60,513 nt of DNA, taken from Alphaproteobacteria bacterium. GTDB taxonomy: Bacteria > Pseudomonadota > Alphaproteobacteria > Caulobacterales > Parvularculaceae. The stretch is from contig JAUHYK010000019.1 of assembly GCA_030426465.1 (NCBI GenBank), positions 1-60,513 on the forward strand, written 5' to 3'. The position numbers were made by a program, and so were the translations under genes. The notes beneath the pieces are model-generated. The model was given only the letters and a program-made list of their open reading frames with translations. It was not told where the DNA came from and searched no databases. Of the stretch, positions 43,689 through 52,536 are shown piece by piece. Each line of letters starts with the position of its first letter. Positions within the stretch are counted from its first letter, which is position 1.

Positions 43689-44348
43689 GTGGACCAGAAG
43701 CAAAAAAACCAGTTGATGCCTTTTGTGACGCTGGTCTTGCTGGCGCTGACGGTTCTCCTGATCTCACGAAATAATGATCTGATTTTCCGCGACAAGGGTG
43801 AGCTCAGTGTAGAGCGGGACCGCAGCAATCCGGAAACTATCGTCTTTACCTGGCGCAATGAAGTGGAGGCGCCCATGGCGCGGCGCTTCGAGGAGGCGTG
43901 GCGCGAATGGAAGAATGAGGGTGATCGCGTCGTCATCGATTTGCATTCTCCGGGCGGCGCCATTGCTGAAGGCCAGGAAGTGATCCGCATTATCGAGCGG
44001 ATGAAGCGCACGCATATTGTCGACACGCGCGTGCGTGGACGCCGCGCCTGTTACTCCATGTGCGTGCCGATCTTCCTGCAAGGCGAGGAACGCTTTGCGG
44101 CCGGAAACGCAACCTTCATGTTTCATGAACCGACCGCCTATGATTTTTTTACAGGCGAAAAGGTCAACCAGCCGAAATTTGAACGGGACATGATGAGCCA
44201 GCGGTTTTTCGATATTTACTTCGTCAACTCGCCCATGGATCCGGCTTGGCGCGACAAGCTCGCGCGGGAATGGAAAGGCAAAGATCTTTTTTATTCGGCG
44301 CGCGAGCTGATGGATCAGGGTTCGAATATTGTCACTGTGCTCGAGTGA
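43689..44348 (+). CDS. Membrane-anchored ClpP-like serine hydrolase
   Basis: This is a 219-residue protein, probably from the GTG at 43689; the next in-frame ATG is 43716. A single hydrophobic helix (residues 11-25) precedes a ClpP/crotonase-fold domain: VVIDLHSPGGAIAEG for the oxyanion loop, Ser123 in CYSMCVPIFLQG and His146 in FMFHEPTA as the catalytic pair. It should face the periplasm as a membrane-tethered hydrolase. Related COG3904-type proteins are uncharacterised. Divergent from the nitroreductase. Confidence 0.8.
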   Translation: MDQKQKNQLMPFVTLVLLALTVLLISRNNDLIFRDKGELSVERDRSNPETIVFTWRNEVEAPMARRFEEAWREWKNEGDRVVIDLHSPGGAIAEGQEVIRIIERMKRTHIVDTRVRGRRACYSMCVPIFLQGEERFAAGNATFMFHEPTAYDFFTGEKVNQPKFERDMMSQRFFDIYFVNSPMDPAWRDKLAREWKGKDLFYSARELMDQGSNIVTVLE

Positions 44349-44451
44349 TCGCATTTGGCCCCATGTGGCCGGAATTGCGAAATTGAGGTAAGCGCAGCCA
44401 AAATCCTGCGATCAGTGGTATGGATGGGCGTGAATGTTCAGGGAGCGTCTC

Positions 44452-45345
44452 ATGAAATCATTTTACGCCGCAGCGATTTTCGGCCTGGCTGTTTTTGCAA
44501 ACCCCGCCTTCGCCCAATCTTCTGAAATGCCGACTGAGGAAGAAGCTTCGGCGAAATACGCGGCGCAGGACTGGCAGGGAACGGTGGACGCTTATAGCGC
44601 GCTTCTTGAAAGCGACAGCGACAATGCCGCCTATCATTATTATCTCGCGCGGGGCCAACACGAGCTCGGTCAATATGATGAAGCCGAAAAGAATTATCAG
44701 ATAGCGATGGAAGAGGGGTTCGCCAGTCCGGCCTCAGCGCAATATCATCTTGCGCGGCTTTACATGTCGGCGGGCAAACAGAAAAAAGCGCTCGCCATGC
44801 TCGAAATGCTCGCGCAAACCGGCGGTATTCCCGGCGGCCTTGTTTCCAACACAACAGAATTCGCGCCGCTCGCCGATGACGAGAAATTTCTCGCCGTCAT
44901 TGCGGCGCTGACGCCATGCACCGATACCGAATACCGGCATTTCGACTTCTGGCTGGGGGAGTGGGACGTAACCTCGGCGGGAAGCAGTTCTTCCGCCACA
45001 AACAAGATCACTTCCGAACATGGCGGCTGCGTTGTGCTTGAACAATATGACGCCGGCGGCTTCACCGGCATGAGCATCAATTTCTACGACAGCAATACAA
45101 AGCACTGGCGACAGACCTGGATGTCGAGCGCTGGCGCAGCGCTCTATCTTAAAGGCGGTCTCGATGAAAATGGCGCCATGGTGATGTCAGACAAGGGACT
45201 GGTTGAGAGCGACACTATCAACCGCATCACCTGGAGCGCGAATGAGGACGGCAGCGTGCGCCAGCATTGGGAAACATCAACCGATGACGGGACAAGCTGG
45301 AATACGGTGTTTGACGGGCTGTACACAAAGAAGGCGGAGGAATAA
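44452..45345 (+). CDS. Exported TPR protein with DUF1579-like domain
   Basis: This is a 297-residue protein from ATG 44452 with AGGGAG upstream. Signal peptide MKSFYAAAIFGLAVFANPA, then tetratricopeptide repeats (about 35-125: YHYYLARGQHELGQYDEAEK, YHLARLYMSAGKQKKA), then a beta-barrel domain with FDFWLGEWDVTSAG and NKHWRQTWMSS-like TKHWRQTWMSSAG, typical of DUF1579/lipocalin-like proteins. The combination suggests a periplasmic scaffold or binding protein. It ends immediately before the convergent ubiG. Confidence 0.78.
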   Translation: MKSFYAAAIFGLAVFANPAFAQSSEMPTEEEASAKYAAQDWQGTVDAYSALLESDSDNAAYHYYLARGQHELGQYDEAEKNYQIAMEEGFASPASAQYHLARLYMSAGKQKKALAMLEMLAQTGGIPGGLVSNTTEFAPLADDEKFLAVIAALTPCTDTEYRHFDFWLGEWDVTSAGSSSSATNKITSEHGGCVVLEQYDAGGFTGMSINFYDSNTKHWRQTWMSSAGAALYLKGGLDENGAMVMSDKGLVESDTINRITWSANEDGSVRQHWETSTDDGTSWNTVFDGLYTKKAEE

Positions 45346-46131
45346 TCAGCCCTTCACCGCCGTCAGCATGTAGTTGACGCTTGTATCGTCGCCGATGCGC
45401 CAGATATCCATCAGAGGATTGTAAGTGACGCCCGCTTCCGCCGTGACGGTGAGGCCTGCATTTACAAGCGCGGTCTTTGCTTCTTCTGGTTTCACGAATT
45501 TGCGCGGATCATGCGTGCCGGCGGGCAGCCAGCGCAGAACATATTCGGCGCCGATCTTGGCGAGCGCGAGCGCTTTCAAGGTGCGGTTCAAGGTCGCCAT
45601 CACCATCATGCCGCCGGGTTTGACGAGACTGGCGGAGGTTTGGAGAAACAACTCGACATCCGCCACATGCTCAACAACTTCGAGATTGAGAACAATGTCA
45701 AAGGGCTCGGTGTTTTCCTCGGCGAGGTTTTCCACCGTTGTTGCGCGATAGTCGATCTCGAGATTAGACGGCGTCGCATGGGCCATGGCGGTTTTGATAT
45801 TACGCTCGGATGCGTCGATGGCGGTCACCGCTGCGCCGAGGCGGCTCATGGGCTCGGCGACGAGGCCGCCGCCGCAGCCGATATCGAGCAGGGAAAGCCC
45901 ATCCAGCGGTGATTTCGCGCGCCGGTCACGACCGAAATGAGCGCAGGCGCCGTCGCGAATATAGGCGAGGCGGACCGGGTTGAATTTGTGCAGGGGCTTG
46001 AATTTGCCGAACGGGTCCCACCACTCATCGGCGATGGCGGAGAACTTCCTGACCTCTTCAGGGTCGATTGTAGTGGCGCCGGAGCGTGAAGTTGCGCCGT
46101 CTTGCGTCGTTGTTAACCCAGACTGCGCCAT
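45346..46131 (-). CDS. ubiG: Ubiquinone biosynthesis O-methyltransferase
   Basis: This is a 261-residue protein. SAM loop [20 protein letters not shown], then [21 protein letters not shown] and [19 protein letters not shown], which includes the UbiG-typical NRT segment. UbiG performs both O-methylations of ubiquinone synthesis at the membrane. About 25 extra residues lead the core. Divergent from lysC. Confidence 0.92.
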   Translation of the reverse strand: MAQSGLTTTQDGATSRSGATTIDPEEVRKFSAIADEWWDPFGKFKPLHKFNPVRLAYIRDGACAHFGRDRRAKSPLDGLSLLDIGCGGGLVAEPMSRLGAAVTAIDASERNIKTAMAHATPSNLEIDYRATTVENLAEENTEPFDIVLNLEVVEHVADVELFLQTSASLVKPGGMMVMATLNRTLKALALAKIGAEYVLRWLPAGTHDPRKFVKPEEAKTALVNAGLTVTAEAGVTYNPLMDIWRIGDDTSVNYMLTAVKG

Positions 46132-46237
46132 TTTTGATATTTCCTCGCTTGCGCCCGAGGGCGCTGCTTTCTAGAGATACGCCAGATTTGCGTCTCCGGC
46201 TGGCGGGGGCAAGAGGACATGAATTCGCAGGCGCAAT

Positions 46238-47503
46238 ATGGCCCGCATTGTAATGAAATTCGGCGGCACGTCAGTCGCCAATCTCGAGCGTATCCGCGCC
46301 GCGGCCGCCTTTGTGCGCCGTGAGGTCGATGCTGGCCATTCTGTGGCTGTCGTCGTCTCTGCCATGTCGGGCGAGACCAACCGGCTTGTGGGCCTGTGCG
46401 CAGAGGCCGGAGAGCCGGCGCCGGCTCTGGACGCCCGCGATGTTGAATATGACGCCGTCGTCGCCTCTGGCGAGCAGGTGACGTCGGGGCTTCTGGCGCT
46501 TGTGATGCAAAATCTCGGCTATCGCGCCCGGTCCTGGCAGGGTTGGCAGATCCCGTTGAAGACGGATATGGCTCATGGCAAGGCGCGCATCGCAGACATT
46601 GAAGGCGATGCGCTGGGCGAGGCGATCGATAATGGCGAAATCGCCATCTGCGCTGGCTTTCAGGGCATCGCGCCGGACAATCGCATCGCCACTTTAGGAC
46701 GCGGCGGTTCGGACACGTCTGCTGTCGCCATCGCCGCCGCGATCGGAGCTGCACGTTGTGATATCTATACCGATGTCGACGGCGTCTATACGACCGATCC
46801 GCGCCTGACCAAGCACGCGCGCCGGATCGGCAAGATTTCTTTTGAAGAGATGCTGGAAATGGCGTCTGTGGGGGCCAAAGTTTTGCAGACCCGCTCGGTG
46901 GAACTCGCCATGCGCTATAAGATGCCGGTGCGGGTGCTTTCGAGCTTTGACCCGCCCGACGCGCCGGGCCCCGGCACGCTCATCTGCGATGAGGATGATA
47001 TTGTGGAAGAAAACATTGTCACGACTGTTACGCCCGATTTTAACGAGGCGAGCATCACCATTCTCGCGGTGCCCGATGAGCCGGGCCGCGCCGCAGGGAT
47101 TTTCAACGCGCTCGCAGCTGCGAATATCAATATCGATATGATCGTGCAGAGCGCCTCGCGCGAGACCGGTTTCGCCAACATCTCTTTCACCACGAAAGAG
47201 GGCGACCTTGACCGCGCCATGAAAGTGCTTTCTGAAGAGCAGCCGAAAATTGGCTTCAAGGCGATGCAGTCGGATCGCAATGTCGCGAAGGTTTCAGTTA
47301 TCGGTCTTGGCATGAAAAGCCATGCCGGCGTTGCGGCGACCATGTTCCGCGCTCTTGCCGAGAAAGGCATCAATATTCAGAATATCTCCACCTCCGAGAT
47401 CAAGATCAGTGTTCTGATCAATGCAGACGCCGCCGAATACGCTGTGCGTGTGCTGCATGATGCGTATGGTCTAGATAAACTGCCCCAAGCCGCGCAGGGC
47501 TGA
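46238..47503 (+). CDS. lysC: Aspartate kinase
   Basis: This is a 421-residue, single-function aspartokinase catalysing the first step to lysine, threonine and methionine. Catalytic motifs MKFGGTSVANLERI, VVSAMSGETNRLVGL and GRGGSDTSAVAIAAA; then two ACT domains (about 265-335 and 345-415) that bind lysine and/or threonine as feedback inhibitors. Its TGA lies inside a small hairpin (GGGCTGA/TCAGCCC), and ptsP follows 31 bases on. The ribosome binding site is weak. Confidence 0.94.
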   Translation: MARIVMKFGGTSVANLERIRAAAAFVRREVDAGHSVAVVVSAMSGETNRLVGLCAEAGEPAPALDARDVEYDAVVASGEQVTSGLLALVMQNLGYRARSWQGWQIPLKTDMAHGKARIADIEGDALGEAIDNGEIAICAGFQGIAPDNRIATLGRGGSDTSAVAIAAAIGAARCDIYTDVDGVYTTDPRLTKHARRIGKISFEEMLEMASVGAKVLQTRSVELAMRYKMPVRVLSSFDPPDAPGPGTLICDEDDIVEENIVTTVTPDFNEASITILAVPDEPGRAAGIFNALAAANINIDMIVQSASRETGFANISFTTKEGDLDRAMKVLSEEQPKIGFKAMQSDRNVAKVSVIGLGMKSHAGVAATMFRALAEKGINIQNISTSEIKISVLINADAAEYAVRVLHDAYGLDKLPQAAQG

Positions 47504-47534
47504 GTTCAGCCCCGTGCGTAGCGAATAGGCTGCG

Positions 47535-49826
47535 ATGAGCATTGAGAAAACACGCCCGCCACATGGCGGACATGGCGAACAGGGCATCACCGTGCTCCTG
47601 AAGCGCATGCGCGACGCTGTCGCGCATGATACAAGCGCTCAGGAACGCCTTGACCTGTTGACCAAGGTCATCGCCAGTCATGTGGTTGCGGATGTGTGCT
47701 CGATCTATCTGCGCCGTCCGGACGATGTTCTGGAGCTCTACTCCACTGAAGGTTTGAACCCGCAGGCGGTTCACAAAACCCGCCTCGGTTGGGGTGAGGG
47801 CCTTGTCGGTCTTGTCGCCAAGCGCGCGAGCCCCATGGTGACGGCGGAAGCGCCGAAACATCCCTCGTTCTCCTACCGGCCGGAGACGGGCGAAGACCCG
47901 TTGCATTCCTTCCTCGGGGTGCCGCTGATCCGGTCGGGCAAGACGCTTGGCGTTCTTGTCGTTCAGAACAAGGCGTCGCGCGAATACACCCATGAGGAAA
48001 TCGAAGCGGTGCAGGCGGTGGCGACTCTGCTCGCAGAGATCGCCGCTTCGGGCGAGCTCCTGAGTCAAGAAGAAACCGAAGTCGTCGGCGCAATGCTGCA
48101 CCGCCCGGAAAAGCTCAAGGGCTTCGGCATTGTATCTGGTATCGCTATCGGTAAGGCGGTTTTCCTTCAGCCGCCAGCGCCCAAGCACAAGGTCTTTGCG
48201 CAGAACCCGGCGGCGGATGCGGCGCGTCTTGAAGACGGGCTCAACGATCTGCGCCAGTCCGTGGACGCCATGCTCGCCACCAACGCCTCTTTGAGTGGGG
48301 TGTCGCGCGAGGTGCTCGAGACCTATCGCCTGTTTGCCTATGACCGCGGCTGGAAAGACCGTCTGCGCGCGGCCGTGTTTTCAGGCCTCACAGCCGAATC
48401 GGCGGTGGAGCAGGTGAAGGCGGAAAACCGCGCCCGCCTGTCGCAATCGCGTGATCCGTATCTGCGCGAGCGCATGCATGATCTCGATGATCTGTCGAAC
48501 CGGCTGCTGCGCCATCTTTCCGGCGACCAGAATGTCGGTCAACGTGCGCTTTACGATGAGACGATCCTCATCGCCCGAACCATGGGCCCTGCCGAACTGC
48601 TGGAATATGACCGCAACCGGCTTAAGGGGCTTGTGCTCGGCGAAGTGTCCGCGACGTCTCATGTGGCTATTGTCGCCCGCGCACTGAAATTGCCTATGGT
48701 GACCGGCGCGCCCGAAGCGATCGATCTGGCGGAGGAGGGCGACACCACCCTGATTGATGGTGAGGCCGGCGAGATTCATATTCGCCCTTCGCCCGAGACG
48801 CTTGAAGATTTCCGCAGCAAGCAAGCTCGTTATCGTGAAGTTGAAGCCAGCTATGTCAGCGAGAAAAGCCTCGCCTCGCGCACCAAGGATGGCAAAGACG
48901 TCGCGATCATGATGAATGCGGGCCTTGCGCTCGACATGCCGTTTCTCGAACAGACCGGCGCCGAAGGGGTTGGGCTCTTCCGCACCGAGCTGCAATTTCT
49001 GATCGGGTCGCAATTGCCGAGCGTCGCCTCGCAGGAGGCGCTTTATCGCGAGGCTCTTGATCTCGCAGGCGACAAGCCGGTGATCTTTCGCACCGCGGAT
49101 ATCGGCGGCGACAAGACTGCGCCCTATATGGATCACGGCAATGAAGTGAACCCGGCCATGGGTTGGCGCGGCGTGCGGATGGCCGTGGACCGGCCCGGCA
49201 TGATCCGGCCGCAATTGCGCGCGCTTTTGTCAGCCGCGGCGGGGCGGACGCTGTGGGTCATGTTCCCCTTTGTCACGCTGCCGGGCGAGGTGGACGATAT
49301 ACGCGAGCTACTGGATCGAGAAATCGACCGTGCCAGACGCCGCGAAAAAGATTTGCCCAACGACGTAAAGATCGGCGCCATGATCGAAACGCCGGCGTCG
49401 GCGTGGCGGGCGGATTTGATCGCCGAGAAAGTTGATTTTCTCTCTGTCGGGGGCAACGACCTCGCGCAGTTTTATTTCGCCGCCGATCGCGACTCAGAAC
49501 GGGTGCAGCGGCGCTACGATCCCATGAATCCGGGGTTTTTGAGCTTCCTGAAAAACACGGTGGAAAAAGTGTCCCGCACCGGGACGCCGCTTTCCTATTG
49601 CGGGGAACAGACTGCGGATCCGGTGACGGCGGCGGCGTTGATCGGCGTCGGCGTGCGGCTGTTCTCATTGCCGGCGGCTTTCGTGGGACCGTTCCGCCGC
49701 CTGGTCCGCTCGCTTGACGCTACAGCGACGGGTGAATGGCTCGACGCCAATATGAGCCAGCCGCAGGTCACGCTGCGCGCTTCTTTCAGGGAATATCTGA
49801 AAGACTCGGGCGTCGTGCTTGAATAA
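47535..49826 (+). CDS. ptsP: Phosphoenolpyruvate-protein phosphotransferase of the nitrogen PTS (EI-Ntr)
   Basis: This is a 763-residue protein: an N-terminal GAF domain (about 20-170) that distinguishes EI-Ntr from sugar-PTS enzyme I, the phosphohistidine domain with His377 in SATSHVAIVARAL, and the PEP-binding barrel with GAEGVGLFRTELQFL, GVRMAVDRPGMIRPQL and the Cys of LSYCGEQTADP. It starts the phosphate relay through NPr to EIIA-Ntr. The terminator at 49879-49901 ends the lysC-ptsP transcript. Confidence 0.94.
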   Translation: MSIEKTRPPHGGHGEQGITVLLKRMRDAVAHDTSAQERLDLLTKVIASHVVADVCSIYLRRPDDVLELYSTEGLNPQAVHKTRLGWGEGLVGLVAKRASPMVTAEAPKHPSFSYRPETGEDPLHSFLGVPLIRSGKTLGVLVVQNKASREYTHEEIEAVQAVATLLAEIAASGELLSQEETEVVGAMLHRPEKLKGFGIVSGIAIGKAVFLQPPAPKHKVFAQNPAADAARLEDGLNDLRQSVDAMLATNASLSGVSREVLETYRLFAYDRGWKDRLRAAVFSGLTAESAVEQVKAENRARLSQSRDPYLRERMHDLDDLSNRLLRHLSGDQNVGQRALYDETILIARTMGPAELLEYDRNRLKGLVLGEVSATSHVAIVARALKLPMVTGAPEAIDLAEEGDTTLIDGEAGEIHIRPSPETLEDFRSKQARYREVEASYVSEKSLASRTKDGKDVAIMMNAGLALDMPFLEQTGAEGVGLFRTELQFLIGSQLPSVASQEALYREALDLAGDKPVIFRTADIGGDKTAPYMDHGNEVNPAMGWRGVRMAVDRPGMIRPQLRALLSAAAGRTLWVMFPFVTLPGEVDDIRELLDREIDRARRREKDLPNDVKIGAMIETPASAWRADLIAEKVDFLSVGGNDLAQFYFAADRDSERVQRRYDPMNPGFLSFLKNTVEKVSRTGTPLSYCGEQTADPVTAAALIGVGVRLFSLPAAFVGPFRRLVRSLDATATGEWLDANMSQPQVTLRASFREYLKDSGVVLE

Positions 49827-49878
49827 ATCACAGGTTAACGCATTCCTGCTTAAACATGGGTGATATTTCACCTTAAGG

Positions 49879-49901
49879 GCGCCATTCGGCGCGGCTTTTT
49901 T
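49879..49901 (+). terminator. Intrinsic terminator after ptsP
   Basis: GCGCC and GGCGC pair around an ATTC loop, followed by GGC and six T. It lies 52 bases after the ptsP stop and before the RodZ-like/TonB gene. Confidence 0.7.
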
Positions 49902-49961
49902 GCTATGCTGTGAAAAGCCGGGATTCGAAGGCGAGTGCGAAAAAGGGCGCAGGACGTAGGA

Positions 49962-50789
49962 ATGGCCAGCGGAGCGACAGCAAACGGATCAGCGGAAATT
50001 GTCGATATGGCGGATGCGCGGGCGCGGCTTGCCGCTGATGCGGGCGAGTTCGAAAATGTCGGCGCGCGGTTAGCCGCTGTTCGCGAAAGCCGTGGCATCG
50101 ACCTGCGTGAAGCCGCAGCCCGCACTCATATCCGCGAAGCTCATCTTACAGCGATCGAAACCGTAAATGCGAGCGGGCTTCCCGCGCGTCCCTATGCGCT
50201 GGGTTTTGTGCGCACCTATGCGGAGTTTCTGGAGCTCGACGCCCGCACCATCGTCGAGCAATTCAAATTCGACGCCGGCTACGATGCGCCTCAGGAAATT
50301 GAGACTGAAAAGTTTCGCGCCGGCGAAGAGGCTGCGGAAACGCAGGGACGCGACATGTCGCTGCCGGTGTTTGTGGCGATCATCGCCTTTATCATCTGGA
50401 GCGCTTGGCAGATCACCCTGACAAGCAAGGTGACCCCGATCGGGGAGGCGCCGGAAGCGGCGGCGACCGTAGCGCCTGTGATTGAGACGCCCGCGCCAGC
50501 ACCGGTCGCTGGTGATCTGGTCGAGGCGCGCGTCATTGAGCGCATCGACCCGGTCTATCCCTATAGCTGCGCATCCGGGGCGCAGGCGGCGGAGACGGTC
50601 ACCGTTTCCTTCACTGTAACGGCCGCAGGCCGGATTTCCGGAGAACGGGTGGCGGGCTCCACCAATAGCTGTTTCGACGAGTCATCGCTCAACGCCTTGC
50701 GCCGCTGGCGCTTTGAGCCGCAAAAGGTCGATGGGACGCCAAAGCCCGCCTATGATCAAATCCACGTATTCCGCTTTGAGCGCCCGTAA
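49962..50789 (+). CDS. RodZ-like HTH protein fused to a TonB C-terminal domain
   Basis: This is a 275-residue protein from ATG 49962 (AGGA seven bases upstream); a GTG at 49935 would add nine residues. An N-terminal HTH_25 domain (NVGARLAAVRESRGIDLREA to PYALGFVRTYAEFLELD) matches the RodZ cytoplasmic domain. A membrane helix (LPVFVAIIAFIIWSAWQITL) leads to a proline/alanine linker and then a TonB C-terminal domain (IDPVYPYSCASGAQ, ESSLNALRRWRFEPQ). RodZ relatives before ispG normally end in DUF4115, not TonB. Two cysteines in the periplasmic part could form a disulphide. Confidence 0.85.
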   Translation: MASGATANGSAEIVDMADARARLAADAGEFENVGARLAAVRESRGIDLREAAARTHIREAHLTAIETVNASGLPARPYALGFVRTYAEFLELDARTIVEQFKFDAGYDAPQEIETEKFRAGEEAAETQGRDMSLPVFVAIIAFIIWSAWQITLTSKVTPIGEAPEAAATVAPVIETPAPAPVAGDLVEARVIERIDPVYPYSCASGAQAAETVTVSFTVTAAGRISGERVAGSTNSCFDESSLNALRRWRFEPQKVDGTPKPAYDQIHVFRFERP

Positions 50790-50822
50790 AACGCGCACTC
50801 AGTAGGCTTTCGAACCTGTAGG

Positions 50823-50840
50823 GCCGCGATTTTGCGCGGC
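50823..50840 (+). terminator. Short hairpin after the HTH-TonB gene
   Basis: GCCGCG and CGCGGC pair around six bases and are followed by only TTT. It lies 34 bases past the stop and is a weak terminator candidate ahead of ispG. Confidence 0.3.
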
Positions 50841-50959
50841 TTTGGGCCGGAGATCGCCTGTGACGAGGTAAGCGGGGCTTGACTTCGCCGCCGGGCGCGC
50901 AATCTTGGCGGTGATTTTCCAGCGTATTTCAAGGCCCCGTACAGGCCAAGGCAGGTCCC

Positions 50960-52090
50960 ATGTCGTTACGTCCCTGGCGTGATATAGAACGCCGCAAATG
51001 CCGTCAGATTATGGTGGGCAATGTGCCTGTCGGCGGCGACGCGCCGATCGCCGTCCAGTCCATGACCAACACCCTGACCTCGGACGCGCAAGCGACGATC
51101 CGCCAGGTGAATGAGATCGCCGAAGCGGGCGCCGATATTGTGCGCGTTTCCTGCCCGGATGTGGAATCGACAAAGGCGCTGAAGGAAATCTGCGCCAATG
51201 TTCCGGTGCCGATCGTTGCGGATATTCACTTCCATTACAAACGCGGCATTGAGGCGGCGGAAGCGGGTGCGGCGTGTTTACGGATTAATCCGGGCAATAT
51301 CGGATCGGAAGAGCGCGTGCGCGAAGTCATCAAGGCGGCCAAGGACCATGGATGCTCCATGCGCATCGGCGTCAATGGCGGGTCGCTGGAAAAAGATCTT
51401 CTCGAAAAATATGGCGAGCCCTGTCCTGAAGCGATGGTGGAAAGCGCACTCGACCACGCAAAAATTCTTCAGGATAACGACTTTCACGAATTCAAGATTT
51501 CAGTGAAAGCCTCCGACGTCTTTCTGACCGTCGCAGCCTATCACGCACTGGCCGAAGCTATCGATTGCCCGCTGCATCTTGGCGTCACGGAAGCCGGGGG
51601 TTTGCGCATCGGTTCAGTGAAAAGCGCCATCGGCATGGGCAATCTTTTATGGGCGGGCATTGGCGATACGATCCGCGTGTCGCTCTCTGCGGATCCGGTC
51701 GAAGAGATCAAAGCGGGTTACGATATTCTGAAATCGCTTAATCTTCGCCATCGCGGCGTTAATGTGATTTCCTGTCCGTCCTGCGCGCGCCAAGGGTTTA
51801 ATGTCATTGAAACAGTCGAAACGCTGGAACAGCGCCTTGCACATATCACGACGCCGATGACGCTGTCGGTTATCGGTTGCGTCGTTAACGGGCCGGGCGA
51901 GGCGCGCGAAACTGATATTGGCTTCACCGGCGGTGGCGCCGGTAAGGAACACGGCATGATCTATCTCGGCGGCGAAGTGGATCATCGTATTGATAATTCT
52001 GAGCTGGTGGATCATCTCGTTGAGCTAGTCGAAAAACGGGCTGCTGAGATCAAAGCCGAGGAAGATGCGCAGTCCGTCGCCGCGGAGTAG
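50960..52090 (+). CDS. ispG: (E)-4-hydroxy-3-methylbut-2-enyl-diphosphate synthase
   Basis: This is a 376-residue protein of the non-mevalonate isoprenoid pathway. It opens [20 protein letters not shown], carries the barrel motif [18 protein letters not shown], and has the [4Fe-4S] cysteines in [12 protein letters not shown] and [12 protein letters not shown]. The order of a RodZ-like HTH gene before ispG is common across bacteria. The terminator at 52108-52140 ends it. Confidence 0.95.
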   Translation: MSLRPWRDIERRKCRQIMVGNVPVGGDAPIAVQSMTNTLTSDAQATIRQVNEIAEAGADIVRVSCPDVESTKALKEICANVPVPIVADIHFHYKRGIEAAEAGAACLRINPGNIGSEERVREVIKAAKDHGCSMRIGVNGGSLEKDLLEKYGEPCPEAMVESALDHAKILQDNDFHEFKISVKASDVFLTVAAYHALAEAIDCPLHLGVTEAGGLRIGSVKSAIGMGNLLWAGIGDTIRVSLSADPVEEIKAGYDILKSLNLRHRGVNVISCPSCARQGFNVIETVETLEQRLAHITTPMTLSVIGCVVNGPGEARETDIGFTGGGAGKEHGMIYLGGEVDHRIDNSELVDHLVELVEKRAAEIKAEEDAQSVAAE

Positions 52091-52107
52091 CGAAGCAACA
52101 TTTACAA

Positions 52108-52140
52108 GCGCGCGTGAGGCATCCCTCGCGCGCGTTTTTT
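52108..52140 (+). terminator. Strong intrinsic terminator after ispG
   Basis: GCGCGCGTGAGG pairs with CCTCGCGCGCGT (12 pairs, one G-T wobble) around a CATC loop, followed by six T. It sits 18 bases past the ispG stop. Confidence 0.92.
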
Positions 52141-52156
52141 CATGAAGGACACAAGA

Positions 52157-52480
52157 ATGCTGAAAACGATTATGCTGGCGCTTATTGCGATGCTACTTGC
52201 ATCCTGCTCGCGCAGCGGCGCCGAAGCGGTCGACGGGGAGGAGACCTACCTCATCATCGTCTTTCATGTAGCTAATGATCGGCTGGACGATTTCCTGCCG
52301 ATTATGACCGGCATCAATGAAGGCATGGCGGGAGAGGAAGGGTTTGAAAGCGCCGTCGTTTACCGCAATGCGGACGATCCGCGACTGTTCACCCTGATCG
52401 AGAAATGGGAAAGCCGGGAGCTTCACCGCGACCATTATGACCGCATTGTGGAATCGGGTGACTGGGCGAACATTCTGTAG
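52157..52480 (+). CDS. Putative lipoprotein with antibiotic-biosynthesis-monooxygenase (ABM) fold
   Basis: This is a 107-residue protein. I choose the ATG at 52157, since GAAGGA is seven bases upstream; the ATG at 52142 touches the terminator T-run. MLKTIMLALIAMLLASCSRS is a lipoprotein signal with the cysteine at LASC, a substrate for the Lgt encoded in this window. The rest (TYLIIVFHVANDRLDDFLPI, EEGFESAVVYRNADDPRLFT) is an ABM-type ferredoxin-like dimer fold. A lipid-anchored ABM domain is uncommon. The function is unknown. Confidence 0.78.
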   Translation: MLKTIMLALIAMLLASCSRSGAEAVDGEETYLIIVFHVANDRLDDFLPIMTGINEGMAGEEGFESAVVYRNADDPRLFTLIEKWESRELHRDHYDRIVESGDWANIL

Positions 52481-52536
52481 ATGCTCGTCGAAAAACCTCT
52501 ATTACGTTACAACAATAAACTCTGATTGCTGAAGAT

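Noticed and set aside
52142-52156. ATG at 52142 as start of the ABM lipoprotein
   Set aside because: It lies directly against the ispG terminator T-run, and the ribosome binding site GAAGGA falls downstream of it.
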